Positions 22,667-35,000 of a stretch of 64,000 bases of DNA are shown piece after piece; the stretch's first letter is position 1; every line of letters starts with the position of its first letter. The notes under the pieces were generated by a model. That model saw only the letters and a program-made list of their open reading frames with translations, searched no databases and was not told the origin of the DNA. Made by a program: the position numbers and the translations under genes. The DNA comes from Nectonema munidae (lineage: Eukaryota; Nematomorpha; Nectonematoida; Nectonematidae), in contig JAUIRK010000101.1 in assembly GCA_030549495.1 (NCBI GenBank), positions 620,001 to 684,000 of the forward strand, read 5' to 3'.

Positions 22667-23606
22667 GTAAAATGGTTTTATCAAGCTACTAAAATTTATA
22701 ATTATTATCTCATTTGTTCTAAGTCAGGGCAGGAAAGTTTTCAAATCAGTATCCCGAAATACATTTATTCATGACGATGTTATATCTTTAATTTGTAAGA
22801 AAAAAATCATAGATTCTTGGATTCTCAATGTTTTTTGAATGTATATGAAAAATGCAGTTATAATATATTCTCTATTATATAAATTATAAAGGATTTCATA
22901 TTAAATTTACATGAAATAATTTATGGAGTAATGTTCTTATTTTTGTAACAATTACATCAAAATTAGGACATTCTTATGTCAGAGTAATTTTGATACAATC
23001 TTAAAATTTTGACTAAAAAACTATTTATAATAAAGAGGGAAAATATACCCTTGCTTATATTAGTAGGATTGCTTGTAATATGCACCATATTTAAGAAGAT
23101 AAAAATTGTATGTGACCTTTGTATCCATCCTTATGGATATAATGGTTCCTACGGAAATGTCATGTTCATGCACTTCGTAGACTGTAATTCCACTAAATTC
23201 TAAGAATCGTATCTTCTATTGCATAGCTATGCGTTGATATAAATTAGATTACCAGAATGTATATTTCATACAGTTTTCCAATTTCTGAGGTATTTTAGAG
23301 TTTTTTCCCATTTTTATGCAGCCTCTTAATCTACCCTTGAGTTCAAATTTTTACTAAGTTATTAAAAATTTAATCCACGCTTTAACATAGTTTCCACTTA
23401 GGCTTACCAATTTATCAATGAGTTTCGATTGATTAAGTTTTTCAAACGCATCTAAATTGTCATTACGTTCAATCGGGTTTGAAATGTGCTAGAGTATCTG
23501 ATCTTTTAATTATATAATTAACATGGCATACATATAATATCATTGTTTCAAACACCTTTATGTATGATAAATATTAAATTTTGGATACACTATTTTTTTA
23601 ATTTAG

Positions 23607-23877
23607 ATGATGTACTTGTTAAAGAATGATCCTCTTTTTTTGAAAAATTTAATCGGTTTCAAATTGAACAAGATTTCTTCTCCCAAAATTTTATCACAAA
23701 ACTTGAAACATGGAATTATATTGGAGTATACCATCGCTTTTAACAAAAACTTTAAAGTTAATCACACGGAGATCACAAAAAGGTTTAATGAGATCATTGT
23801 AAAGGAAAAGAACAGAATTCCAAAGACAATTTTGTTCACGGATATCAAAAAATCAGAAATAGTAACTGGAAAACAAA
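23607..23877 (+). CDS. Fused B+C exon of SEA-like unit 6
   Basis: Acceptor TTTTTTTAATTTAG and donor GTAAAA. It is phase 0 in and phase 1 out, 271 nt. It has NLIGFKLNKISSPKIL, the core LKHGIILEYTIAFNKNFKVN, then the helix TEITKRFNEIIVKEKN and the tail FTDIKKSEIVTGKQ. This is an almost complete SEA C-terminal half in one exon and the best domain match in the window. A 59-bp intron separates it from the next A exon. Confidence 0.8.
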
Positions 23878-23936
23878 GTAAAATGATATTTTAACGTTTG
23901 CCCTATGTAAAAGTCCATAAAAATTTCTTCTTTTAG

Positions 23937-24064
23937 ATTCTAAGTCTGTGGAGATGTCATTTAACGTGATCAAATACTTCGACACCAAAATTGAGTATTT
24001 GGATTTATACAAGGACAGACTTTCTCAAAATTACATCATTTTAGAAAAACTTGTGTTAGAAGGA
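23937..24064 (+). CDS. Exon A of SEA-like unit 7
   Basis: Acceptor TTCTTTTAG and donor GTAACT. It is phase 1 in and phase 0 out, 42 codons. It reads SKSVEMSFNVIKYFDTKIEY, then SQNYIILEKLVLEG. The strand VEMSFNVI is followed by a helix with S-x-x-Y. It lies 59 bp after 23877 and 76 bp before 24141, making this the most compact cluster of the locus. Confidence 0.75.
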
Positions 24065-24140
24065 GTAACTACTTTTTTTTATCTTTTGCTATCAATTCCA
24101 GTTATGTTCAACTAATATCACTCTTTTCAAAATACTTTAG

Positions 24141-24259
24141 CTAAATGACATTCTCTCGAGGCAGGACTTTTATGGGGATGTTATTTTTCTGAAACTTACG
24201 GATATCAAGCGAAGGGAAATGGGGTTCGATGTTAGCGTGGTCATTATTTTGGATGAAGG
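24141..24259 (+). CDS. Exon B (core) of SEA-like unit 7
   Basis: Acceptor ATACTTTAG and donor GTATAT. It is phase 0 in and phase 2 out. It reads LNDILSRQDFYGDVIFLKLT, then MGFDVSVVIILDE. Core strand FDVSVVIIL. It is relatively GC-rich for the window. The split codon GG|A joins 24347. Confidence 0.75.
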
Positions 24260-24346
24260 GTATATAATTTCATAATTAAATTCATAAGACATATGTTGAA
24301 TACTTTATTAGTATTGGAATCATTCCTTCTGTATTTAAATATTTAG

Positions 24347-24462
24347 AAGTCATAATTCAGCTGAAGTCCTCGGTCAAAAAATATGGAGATCAATGCAAAA
24401 AGATGATTACAAATTGGGATTGTCAGGCCTCATTGTAAATAACAACGATTACAGAGCAGATA
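24347..24462 (+). CDS. Exon C of SEA-like unit 7
   Basis: Acceptor AAATATTTAG and donor GTAAGA. It is phase 2 in and phase 1 out. It reads SHNSAEVLGQKIWRSMQKDD, then YKLGLSGLIVNNNDYRAD. The helix followed by 'LGxxGLIVN' closes a SEA domain. It is the paralogue of 7407-7483. Confidence 0.75.
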
Positions 24463-24685
24463 GTAAGATGCCATTTTAATTTAAATAAATGCATATATCA
24501 TTCATTTTGTGAATAAAGTATTCGCAGATGACATAATTCAGGGATTTCCAAACTTAGCATAAAAAATGCTTCATCACATTTTTATTCAAAGGACCTTGAG
24601 GCTACGCCTTTGAGTGAGCTTTCTTTGATGTATGCTATCTATATTGTGTTACTTTGCTAATCTAGGATAATTCCAAAAAAACCTA

Positions 24686-24812
24686 CCCATTAAGTCCCAA
24701 TGCTCCCATTTGGGAACATAAGTAATTTCATCTTTGTCTACTTTTTTTCAATGACTTTGAATATAAATCGTCTGAGTTTTTTTATATTCTGATTTCTATG
24801 GTACTTAATGGG
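24686..24812. mobile_element. piggyBac-like MITE, copy 2
   Basis: The left end is CCCATTAAGTCCCAATGC. The right end, in reverse complement, is CCCATTAAGTACCATAG. TTAA follows the right end at 24813-24816; the left site reads CCTA, presumably mutated. The inner block TCCCATTTGGGAACATAAGT is shared, in reverse, with ACTTATGTTCC...GGAACATTGG in the copy at 43512-43642. It is 127 bp and non-coding, in the intron before exon 25866. Confidence 0.7.
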
Positions 24813-25865
24813 TTAATTTGTTTATTATAATTATTCTAGCATTGGATTAATTTATAAAATTGGTATGTTCACTAAAGTTCTATTAAACTTATTGAATATC
24901 ATTGTTGTGTGTTCTATCAAATAATGAAAATTTTTTATCGTGAAGGTTTAGATTTAAAATAAAAATATGAGCGTATTTTATCTTAAATCAGTTAGAATTA
25001 AATGAAATTCTACAGAAAAATAAATATAATAAAATTATTTTCAAAGGGAAAAGGTGTTTCCTTCGATAGTGGGTTGATATTTCTACAAATATCATTTAGA
25101 ATATTAAATATGACTAAAATAGTATTGAAGATTTAATAAATTATCCTTCTAATTAATAACTTGGTTGATGAAATTACTAGAAGATTAAAAATGCTTAAAA
25201 TTACTAGAAGATTAGAAGATTTTCTCTTGTTATTTGAAGCGGTGTTGGGTTCAATGTTCATTCTTAATATTAATAGAAGCAGCATCATAAATATGATAAG
25301 GAAATGCAACGATGTTACCATATTCCAAAATGAGTCTTATGAAAATAAGGAAAAACATTTGTGGACTTTATGAAAAATTGAGAACAATGCCATTACAATT
25401 ACAAATTCCTTCTTCAAATTATTTTTTTATTTATTTCTTTAAACATTGAATAAAAATAATATTATTATATTTAGTTAAGTGTTACTAATTAAATAAGAAA
25501 ACATAAAAAGTAGTAAAATTTCAGTTCATTACAAATTCTTATTTCAAAAAAATGTTTATTTTTATTTACCGTCGGCAAGTGTACTATTGGCTGAAGCAAA
25601 GGGTAAAGATTTTGGGATTGTTTTGCTATCGGGACCACCCTAATTAGCTGTCCAGATGTGAAGAATATTCTTTCTTTTATAAGTGATAACCACCTCTAAA
25701 ACTAAGAAATAAATTTCTTTAAAAAGTCGAATTAAAAGTATTTAAGGTAAAAATTTTTGAATAATCGTGATTAAATATCTCATTTTAATTTTTAAAAATT
25801 TTAATTTATAGCATACGTGCTCAGGATTTTGTTTAAAAAGCATCAACATCATATTTAATTTTAAG

Positions 25866-25990
25866 CTCTCCAAGAAATAACGATTGAACTAATGACAAAA
25901 GCAAAAAATTCGCACACCCTGACTTCGCTATTCTTTGACAAAGACATCACCAAAGAGTACATCAAGATTGAGAAAGATTCCCTTGATTTT
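25866..25990 (+). CDS. Exon A of SEA-like unit 8
   Basis: Acceptor TTTAATTTTAAG and donor GTAAGT. It is phase 1 in and phase 0 out, 41 codons. It reads LQEITIELMTKAKNSHTLTS, then DITKEYIKIEKDSLDF. Strand EITIELM, then a TKEYIKIEK helix. The intron to 26057 is 66 bp. Confidence 0.7.
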
Positions 25991-26056
25991 GTAAGTTCAG
26001 CAATCGTTTGATTTTATTTGCAATTTTGGCAAAAGATATTTATCATTTTTTTTCAG

Positions 26057-26359
26057 ATGGAAAATATAATTAAAAGAAAGACAGCATTGAAAGAAGGTAC
26101 CTACAAAACAGCCTACATCCTATTTTTGAAACCTGAAAGCTCTTCGAAGCAAAGTGAAAATTTCATCAAACTCAAATACTACCTCTACTTCAACGGCACA
26201 AATGCTCAAGATATAACAAAACGACTAAATGCCATCCTCAAACCTATTTTGGTTGAAGGTGAAGAAATTTCTCGCAATGCTATCGAAATTATAGAACAAA
26301 ATTTATCAAGTGAAAACTTAATCATTGTTTCAGACAAACAATTTGACTTATTAACATAA
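26057..26359 (+). CDS. Terminal B+C exon of SEA-like unit 8, with stop (3' end of gene 1)
   Basis: Strong acceptor TTTTTTTTCAG. It is phase 0 and open to TAA at 26357-26359. It reads KRKTALKEGTYKTAYILF, the core FIKLKYYLYFNGTNAQD, the helix ITKRLNAILKP, and the tail NLIIVSDKQFDLLT. It aligns with exon 23607-23877 (ITKRFNEII..., SEIVTGKQ) up to the last five residues, so the reading frame is probably used to the stop. The protein would then end just after a SEA unit, with no visible transmembrane segment. An earlier GTGAAG donor near 26257 could instead extend splicing in phase 1. NGT is a possible glycosylation site. Confidence 0.7.
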   Translation: MENIIKRKTALKEGTYKTAYILFLKPESSSKQSENFIKLKYYLYFNGTNAQDITKRLNAILKPILVEGEEISRNAIEIIEQNLSSENLIIVSDKQFDLLT

Positions 26360-26535
26360 AATATATTATACACACACAAGAACATATGTGTACCATGTTC
26401 TAACCTGTATTTTGATGTTTTTTTCATGTCAGAACAGATAATTTATACCTGTTTTTTTTGTTTTTTAGATGATGAAAGTAATTTTTTGTTTTTTTTAATT
26501 TATCCAATATATTACTCTATTTATCAAATACGAAA

Positions 26536-26541
26536 AATAAA
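26536..26541 (+). promoter_or_regulatory. Possible polyadenylation signal of gene 1
   Basis: AATAAA lies about 180 bp after the gene 1 stop codon. In DNA this AT-rich the hexamer is common by chance. Confidence 0.35.
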
Positions 26542-27859
26542 TTGTAAAAATAATTAATTACAATTTTCTATTGTAAATTATTTTGCCTTTATATGATAGA
26601 GATCTTCCAAAGATATTTGCTTTAATTTCTTTATTAATTAGTTTTATATACAGTGTACTGTTACGTGCTTTTAAACTAAAAAATAAAAAAAAGAAGTATG
26701 GTCTAGCAAAATATTTATTTTATCCTAACGAATATTGTTTTTACTTAACTTGCATATAACTTATTATTTAGAGATAATTTGTGGAATTAAAAACTAAGGA
26801 AAAAAATAGCAAGAGTATAGATAGCACAAGTTAGCATGTCTAATTCTGGATTTATCATTCATATCGTAATTATTTGTAATTCTAATAGAAAACATTACAA
26901 TATCTTAATATCAGATCATTTGAATTCTTATTTTAAGATATTTAATCCCAATTAATTAAATTTGTATTTTTAACAAATTTATAAATTATACTATTTAACC
27001 TTGAAATTTTGGTTTTGGGAGAATCTTCTTAATCTTATGTACTTATAAACAAACTTTTGGAAAGTGGAAATTCTAATTTAATCAATTCTACATTGAACAC
27101 CTAATGATAAAATCCATAAATTCATTTTCTTTTTAGTTTCATAAAATATTCAACTAAAATTAAAAATTAAAATATAACTTGACAAAATTTTATTTTAAAT
27201 TAAAAAATTTTAAAATCCAATTTTATACAATTTTTTTTTATTAACTTTAAAAATTATATTTTCTTTTCAGTTTTTAATATTTTGAAACATTCTTAACCTC
27301 ATAATTTGTTGTTGCATTTTGTAGGAGTTATTTCATTATTTTAATATAATTTTGAATTAATAACTAATCTATTCTCTAAAAATATGAAGGCAGTTCTGGG
27401 TTTGTTTACTAGATAGTAACTTATTACAAACCAAAATATTTCCTTTCAAATTTTGATACTCTGAATATTTTGTTTTTAAATATTTTCAGAAATTTATTTT
27501 GCACTTTTTTTTTGCTTCGAGATCTTTCTGTTTCTTTAAGATTGTTGTTCCGTAATATCGAAAATAAAATATAACTATACTTTTGACTTGCATTAATTAC
27601 GAAAATATGGATTCAGAAGAATATCTTTAAGGAAACCAGGAAATCAGTTGAGCTACAGGTTTGCGAATGTGAGGATATTTTACTGCCTTTTACTTATTCC
27701 AACGCAATTTTCTTCTTATCAAAAAGAGACTTCAAGGTAATATCTTCAGACATTTCAATAAGTACCATTTGTAGCTTTTCTGGATTCTCTATGTACATCA
27801 ACTAAGTAGGGACATATATCAAAGGGCGATATAAAGCCACATTTGATGACAAAATAAAT

Positions 27860-28735
27860 GGATGTGGCTATAAAGCAGCAGGTTTCCATTCCATTCCATA
27901 ATTTATCCTTCTGAGACCAGAGTCAAATCAGTGTCCCAAGAAATAAAAATCTTCTGCTTTAAATACATAGAATTCCATTAAAAAACAGCATCAAAAAGTA
28001 GGCAATTAGTTTTCAAAAGTATGGTCCTTTAAAAGATTTAATCCATATTTTACTTTTTTTAATGCCTTATAGTTATAATTTTTAAATTTTTTAGTGATAA
28101 GGTAAGCACTGATTATATATAATATATATGTAGACTTATAATTAAGAGTCTACTTTCCTAACCCAAACTCTAATCTCTGCCATACCAAATATCTTTGATA
28201 ATGAGGAATTGATTTTTTTGTTCATTAAAATTATAATAATTCTTAGGTGGAACTTAGCCTACTAAGTTAGTTAAGATTTCTTTTACAATTTTTTTCGAAT
28301 CTATAAACTGAATTTTGGTAGAGGTGAAGCATTAGGAAATTAGAACAATCATTCCATTTCGATTTAATATCTTGCAATTAATATATACGCTTCACAATTC
28401 GCTATATATATTGATTATAATAACAATTTATTCCACTTCATTACAAAATAGCAAATGAATAAATGAATTTACTATGAATCTTTCATTCATTCAATTGAAA
28501 ATTATGAATATTTATTTTCTTTAACTTGTAGAAATGATATTTGAAATTATAATATGTAAATAAAATATTTGAAATTTTTAACACTTTCAGGCTTAATGGC
28601 TGGCTTTGCATTCTCTGAGGAAATAAATATCGTGAGAATTATCCCTTTGAAGACCAGTGTGTGTGACATCCATGTACCAAGAAATGAAAATCGTTAGCTG
28701 TAAATATATAAGATTTCATTGAAAAAGAAAACAGA
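27860..28735. repeat. Pair of diverged direct repeats about 730 bp apart
   Basis: The block near 27900-27985 (GAGACCAGAGTC, GTCCCAAGAAATAAAAATC, AATTCCATTAAAAAACAG) matches the block near 28640-28735 (AAGACCAGTGTG, GTACCAAGAAATGAAAATC, ATTTCATTGAAAAAGAAAACAG) in order and orientation. No coding sense is evident. It may be two fragments of an unknown element. Confidence 0.4.
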
Positions 28736-30042
28736 ATTTTTATTTATTATTTACTTAAATTATGTTCCTCAAAATTTAGTAATATGAAAATTTATTCAAA
28801 AACGAAAGTAAACGATTGATTTAAGAATAACAATGTATGAAATGTGTTAAACCTGGGCTTGCTATATTTTTTTAATTTAGGTCATGACCAGGATAATAAA
28901 ATTGTAACTAATGTAAAGCGGAAGTATTGTATTAATACATTACGGGTAACGCGGAAGTATTATATTTTAGCGGGATAGATTTTTAACTCTTTTCGTTAAA
29001 AATGAATGAAACAATCTTTTAATTTTAATGACTTTACTACAGTTCAAAATAAATTATAATGAATGATTTCCGCGTATAAACATTACACCTTGCTCCATCA
29101 ATGAGGAAGGACTTTTGGCTCTGTAAATCCAAAATCTTAATGCAGTGGTGGTTACAACACTATGGACGCATTATGCATCATTTTTATTTTTTTCGAGAGT
29201 TTCATCAAGCTCACAAATATCCCATTTTTAAATATCATCAAATTTTTTTTAATCTTTTCTCTCTATCTAATATGCATTGAAGAGAAAAGTTTATCCATCA
29301 AACCATTTTATTTATAACATACAATTTTCATTACTTTTTATATTTCACTAGAGAGGATTACTTTGGCTTCCATGAAATACTTAAGAGCATCCAATATTAA
29401 TAATCTTATGGTAAAATTTGATACATGACATATATGAATCGCAACCAAATTTTAATTGAATTAATTATAAAAATATGTAAAATATTGCAATTAAAAATTT
29501 TTGACCTTCAAAATAAAAAGAACGCAATTCCAATTCAAAAATACCCAAACATTATAAAACTGAGTTGATGCTTTATTCAATATAAAATTTTACAACAAAA
29601 ATATATATGTATATATAGATGCCTGTGGATTTTTTGTATTTGTACGTATATCATGAACGTTATCAAGAGGGAAAATGTAAAAAATGACCAACTTAAAGTG
29701 AAAAGCGAAACCAAATATGCAGTATAATATTTCTATTTCTTATAAAAGTGTGTTCTCAAAAAGATAAGAATAGAACCACAAAGATATTTAATTTTTGAAT
29801 AATGGTTTAAGATTTATTATGCATATAGAGAAACTAGAAAAATATTTTTCATAAACATAATTTACCAAAATATTTCTATACAATGATAAATGAATGGACA
29901 CTTTTATTTAAAGTTCCTTATTTTCTTCAAAGTATTTTTTATTTAATTAAAATTGTCCATTCTTATTATTTTATTTATCATTAATTCTTATAATGGTCAC
30001 ATCTGTCAAATATTTTCTTTCTTATACAATGATAAATCGTTT

Positions 30043-30064
30043 GGGTTAAGGGTTAGGGTTAGGG
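30043..30064. repeat. Interstitial telomere-type repeat, (TTAGGG)n with one variant unit
   Basis: GGGTTAAGGGTTAGGGTTAG followed by GG, about three and a half units. TTAGGG is the telomere unit of many metazoans but not of most insects. An internal run this short could be chance or a repair scar. Confidence 0.55.
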
Positions 30065-30891
30065 ATACACTTTCTTTACATTCTTCTTTTTTAAGATTGC
30101 CTTATTTTCTTTTCTTATATCAACAGGATCATGTTGGAAGATTGTGTACATTTTTCTCCAAGATTTTAACGATGAAACTAATTGCTTTTACTTTTTAATG
30201 GTATAAAACTAATTGATAAGATCTGTATGTAGTGCATATTAGCACTGACATTAATACTATAATTTTTAAGTTTAATTATGATGTAAATCTGCTATAAAGT
30301 GATGAGTAGATTTTCTTCTACATATTATGTAAAAAAAATTTGAAATTACATTTTCTTTCATTTTTAAAAAATTGCACCCCTCTTTTTTCAGGTTTATCGG
30401 ATTTTTAATTCATTCACACAGATTTTCTAATCAATTTTGCTTCGACGATTCTCAACGTTGAACTATTTGAAATAATATCTACCTCTTTTAGTACCCTAAT
30501 TATCTCATCTTTTTATTATGCTTTTACTTTTCATTTCTCATATAATACTTCGATAAAAATATCAGAGATAAAATAACTCTTATGTATCAATTATATAAAA
30601 AAAGAATTCATTTTTAACATTTGAGGACCAGAATTTTTAAGACTAATTATTATCTGCTTCCTTTTTCAATGGAATTTTAAATATTTAAAGCAGATAACTT
30701 TTATTTCCTCATACACCGGTGTTCCCAACCTTTTTTTAGGCGACCCTAATTATATATCTCAAAATTTTAAACTAAAATAAATAATTTAGTTGTATTATGA
30801 ATTTTAAAACTTGGCATTAATTAAAACAATAACTTCTGGATTAATTTTAATTGAAGCCTTCGGCTTGAATCTTGTTGCTAAGTTTCTCTAT

Positions 30892-31786
30892 TCATGTCAG
30901 AGCTGCAAATCGTGATTCACACAAATAGGTTGTAACGAAAGGCAATATCACTTTCACAGCCTCGAATCCAAGGACTGGTTTCTTTTTTTCAGAACAGTCC
31001 AGAACACACTGAGAGTATGTCGCTGAAAGTTAAAAGGAAGAGTTTCCTAATGCTGGATTTCTATGAGCTCCTCTCCAAGATTTTAGATAAAAAATTTTCT
31101 TCTGAAAAATCCTTGGCTTGGATACCGAAGGATCTTCACAAACATTTGTATTTCTCATGCAACTCTCCGCCAGGTCAAACTCCTCATACAATTTCCCAAG
31201 GTCCTCAACAATGACACTTTGTAGGGCAAGAAGTGAGGCGTCTTTTTCATCTTCCAGGAAAAGGTTCAAAAGTGGAAAGGATGAAGTTTTTGCTACTTCA
31301 ATCTTTCCTTTTCACAGCCTCAGATTTGCTTTCAAAGCCTTGAACTTTTCTAACACAGAGATTATAGTCACATCTTTTCTTTGCATGAACATATTCAGCA
31401 AATTCAATTCTGAAAATATGTCTGTCAGATATGCCAGTTTAACAACCACTTTGGTTCTGTAAGCCTTGATGTCAGCACATGTTTCTTCTCGTTTAAGAAG
31501 ATTTCAACCTCTGCACGCATGTAAAGCACCCTCTGAAGCACTTTTCCTCGTGATAGCCTCCTGACAGAAGAGTAGTAAAGCAGATGTTCATATTCGGATC
31601 CCATATCAGAGCACTTTTGACTAGAGAGCATTGAATTCAGTGCTGATGATTTCATAAAATTTACTATTTGAATAACATCTATAACATTGTTAAGCTAAGG
31701 GGACATTTATCGAGAAGCAAGGTTTTCTCGGGGAAGCAGGTAATGAGTCGTATCACTTTGGGGTTAACATGTTTTACTCTGGCAGT
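30892..31786 (-). pseudogene. ZBED5-like hAT transposase, C-terminal part
   Basis: The minus-strand reading starts ARVKHVNPKVIRLITCFPEK at the LINE junction. It continues KCSDMGSEYEHLLYYSSVRR and LSRGKVLQRVLYMRAEVEIF at 31425-31655. Then comes VVKLAYLTDIFSELNLLNMF and, near the end, KKPVLGFEAVKVILPFVTTY followed by LCESRFAALT (30892-30990). The last part is the hAT dimerisation region (LCExxFSxL). 'VRWLSRGKVL' is a hallmark of the ZBED5/SCAND3 group; here the W is R. Homology continues past the TGA at 30892-30894 (IEKLSNKI), so that stop is probably a mutation. Frames change more than once. Confidence 0.85.
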
Positions 31787-32019
31787 TAGTTAGTTAGTTA
31801 GTTAGTTTATTTTTCAAAAGTAACAAGAAAAAATATATATAGAGCAAATTGCTTAATGCAAAAATATGGTAGATTGTGAACATTTACAAAAAGAGATAAT
31901 ATGTATCATAATAAAATATTGCTTTTGAAGGTCAATATCAAAGGCCAAGTTAGCCGCTGGTAGATGTCAACCTGCTTGTAAGATTTCTATAATCTTGGGA
32001 ATTTTATGAGACGAGCTGT

Positions 32020-35000
32020 TCAAGATGAAGTCATACTTTTTCTGCAGGCATAACAGTTGGAAATTGAACAATTGTTGATTCTTGAGTAAGAGTTGATGAA
32101 ATAGGACATCATCATCTTTTGAAATTTTTTCATATTAATGGCATCAGAAACAAAAAACATTTCATTGGAGTTGAATAGTGTTGAAATTTTGAATGCAAAT
32201 GCTTGCTTTGATTTTGTGTAGTTATAGTAAGGGAGCATCATGTGTGTCATAAAGCGAGGAGATGTTCTTTCCTTTTCTGAGTTAAAAGTGATGAAGTCGT
32301 TGAAAATGAATGGAAGCATGCCATGCAAGAATTTATAAAAAAAATTTTTTAAAATTTAAAAAAAAATATAGGTAGGTGTAGGCACTATGGACATTATTGT
32401 CTTTGAACTTCAACAGAGTGTATTGAATAAATATGTTGTTTGTGTGGGAGAGGGGAGGAAGATTGAAAATTACTCTTAATATCTTTTTTTGTAGTGTAAA
32501 ATGCATCGTGTTTTTTGAGTGACCCCAGTTGAAGACACTGTACTTTAGATGAGGAAGGAACAAACTATTATACATGGTGAGCATTGTATTGATTGGGAGA
32601 AACTTTTTGGCTTGTCTCATCATACTAGAAATATAAGCTAGTTTGTGGCATACATGTGAAAAATGGCGATGCCAAGTCAGATCACTTGATACGAACAAAC
32701 CCAAAAAATTAAATTCATTTACTCTTTGAATACCAATACTTGATAAGTAAACATTGTAAACAGGCTTAGTATGTCCATACGAGTATGAGATATATTTTGA
32801 TTTAGCTGTGTTCAAAAACATGCCATTTAATTCAAACCACTTTTGGATCAATCCTAGATTTTGCTCAAGTAATGGTTTATGCAGATTTTCTTCTGAAAAT
32901 AACAAAGTTATGTCATCTGCATAACTGAAAACTTCACAATCAAGCGCAATTTCCTGTAAGTCTCTCATAAACATATTGAAAATTATGGGAGCTAAAATTG
33001 TACCTTGAGGTACACCTGAGACTACTTTTTTTACATTGGAAGGACAACCATTTATGTACACAGTCTGATATCTGTTACTAAAATAGGAGGAAAAAAACTG
33101 TAAGGTTTTATCTGGAAAACCGTGTGATTTTAGCTTGTATAAAAGAAGGCTATGAGGTATAGAGTCAAAAGCATGACTGAGATCTAAGAAAATCGAGCAA
33201 ACCTGTTTCTTTTGTTCAAGCGAATCGATCACCCTGTTCAAAAAATAAGTATGCAACAACTCTGTAGAGGATTGTCTTTTGAAGCCAAATTGAAATGGGG
33301 AAAGGAGAGAATTGAAGGTGAGATAAGTATATAATTGAGTATAAATAATTTTTTCAAATGTTTTCGATATTGATGTAACAATCGATATTGGTCTATAGTT
33401 GGCTAGATTGTCTGTTTCTCCTTTCTTATGAACAGGTATAACTAGTATTTTTTAAAATATCCGGAAAAATATTTTTTTCAATACAAGAATTGAATGCTTT
33501 CATTAAAGGCAAAGAAATATAGTTTTCAACTTTTTTCAAATCATAAACGGACAATCCAAAAATGTCTTCACTACGGCTAGACTTTAGAGACTTGAACGAC
33601 AAAATAACATCATTAAGAGATAATACCTCTTGCAAGTAAAAAGTACAAGCTGTTGATTCAAAAGACACAGCGTTTACGTCATGAACGAAATCGTGGTTAA
33701 AATTTTTTTCAAAATGATCGCTAAATAGATTACTACTGTAGAACTGTCGCTGATTATATTATCGTTGATATTTATATAAAAGAGATTCGGCTTAGCTTTC
33801 GGTTTTACAATAGAGTTTATACATTTCCAAGTAAGCTTTGTATCATTTTTGTTCTTGAAAATTTTCTCAAAAAATTCTCTTTTCAAACTTTTAATCAGAT
33901 ACTTTACTTGATTTCTTAAGAAAAGAAACTCAGTTCTTAATTTTACGCTCTTTGCTTTTTTCAATTTATGAAAAATTTCGTTCCTTTTATTTATCAACTC
34001 AAGAAGTTCGTTAGTAGCCCAGGTGGTTTTTTTCTTTCTATGCAACCTTTTATTAACTTTAAATGTTTGGTAGACAAACTTTTAAAGTAACAAATTTTTG
34101 AATTAATCGAGCTTATTAGGTCTGAAGGATCTATCTCTCTATTATCATTAGTAAATGATGTCCAGTCAAAACTAGAGACAAAATTAACAAATTTAGTTTC
34201 GTCAAAATAATAAAAGTTGTCATTCACTTCTAAGACGGCTGTTTTTAGGGATAGCAAAACTAGGTAATGGTCAGAAATACATGTATCTAATACAAAAGCT
34301 GAGTGCTCAAACTGATTATTAGGTATAAAAATGTTATCTAGTAAGGTACCACTGCTTGGTCGAGTGGGTGTGGTTATAGTTCGGAATAAAAAGTTAGAGA
34401 TACAAATGGTGAAAAACTTATTCACTGATTCATCTCGAGTGTTGAGTAGGTTGAAATTAAAATCTCCAAGTAAAATATTCGTAGAATTATGAGGGAATTT
34501 ACTTAAGTAAATTTCAAGATATTGATTAAATATTTCTATTTTTTCAAGAATATTGTTTGGAGGTCTATACAAGTTGTGTAACCTGAATGGGGTTTTATTA
34601 ATGTATACTACAATACAAAAATATTCAGCAAAAGTTTCAAACGAACCAGAACCAATAATTTTGTAAGATAAGGTTTCATGGACAAAGAAGCATAACCCGG
34701 CATGCTTGGAAATAACTCTAGGGGAGGATAAAAATATATACGAGGATAATGAAAAGCTCTTAGAGTCTGACAATGTTAACCATGATTCTTGCAGACATAT
34801 TACTGAAATGGGATAAGTAGCCCGCAAATTAAAATTTTCTATGAGGAATTCTAATTCTGAAAACTTAGCTTTTAAAGATTGACAATTCAGACTGAGTAAG
34901 TTAAACTCATTAGTGTTTGTGATAGATTCTGGATTGAGAAAATTACTAGACTTTAAAAATATATCTTCATCATGTAAATTGAAAGAAAAAACTTCACATA

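Larger units (their letters stand above)
26542..30715. other. Intergenic region with no recognised gene
   Basis: AT-rich sequence with no SEA exon. Visible items are a diverged direct repeat (27860-28735) and a short telomere-type run (30043-30064). There is also a small patch with GCGGAAGTATT twice (28918-28964). Confidence 0.4.

Noticed and set aside
23320-23510. Minus-strand DAFEKLNQSKLIDKLVSLSG, possibly a mariner-type transposase C-terminus.
   Set aside because: The match is short and from memory only. No inverted repeats or catalytic region were found.
29953-30198. 81-codon open frame including the telomere-like repeat.
   Set aside because: Chance frame in T-rich sequence, with no homology, splice context or codon bias.
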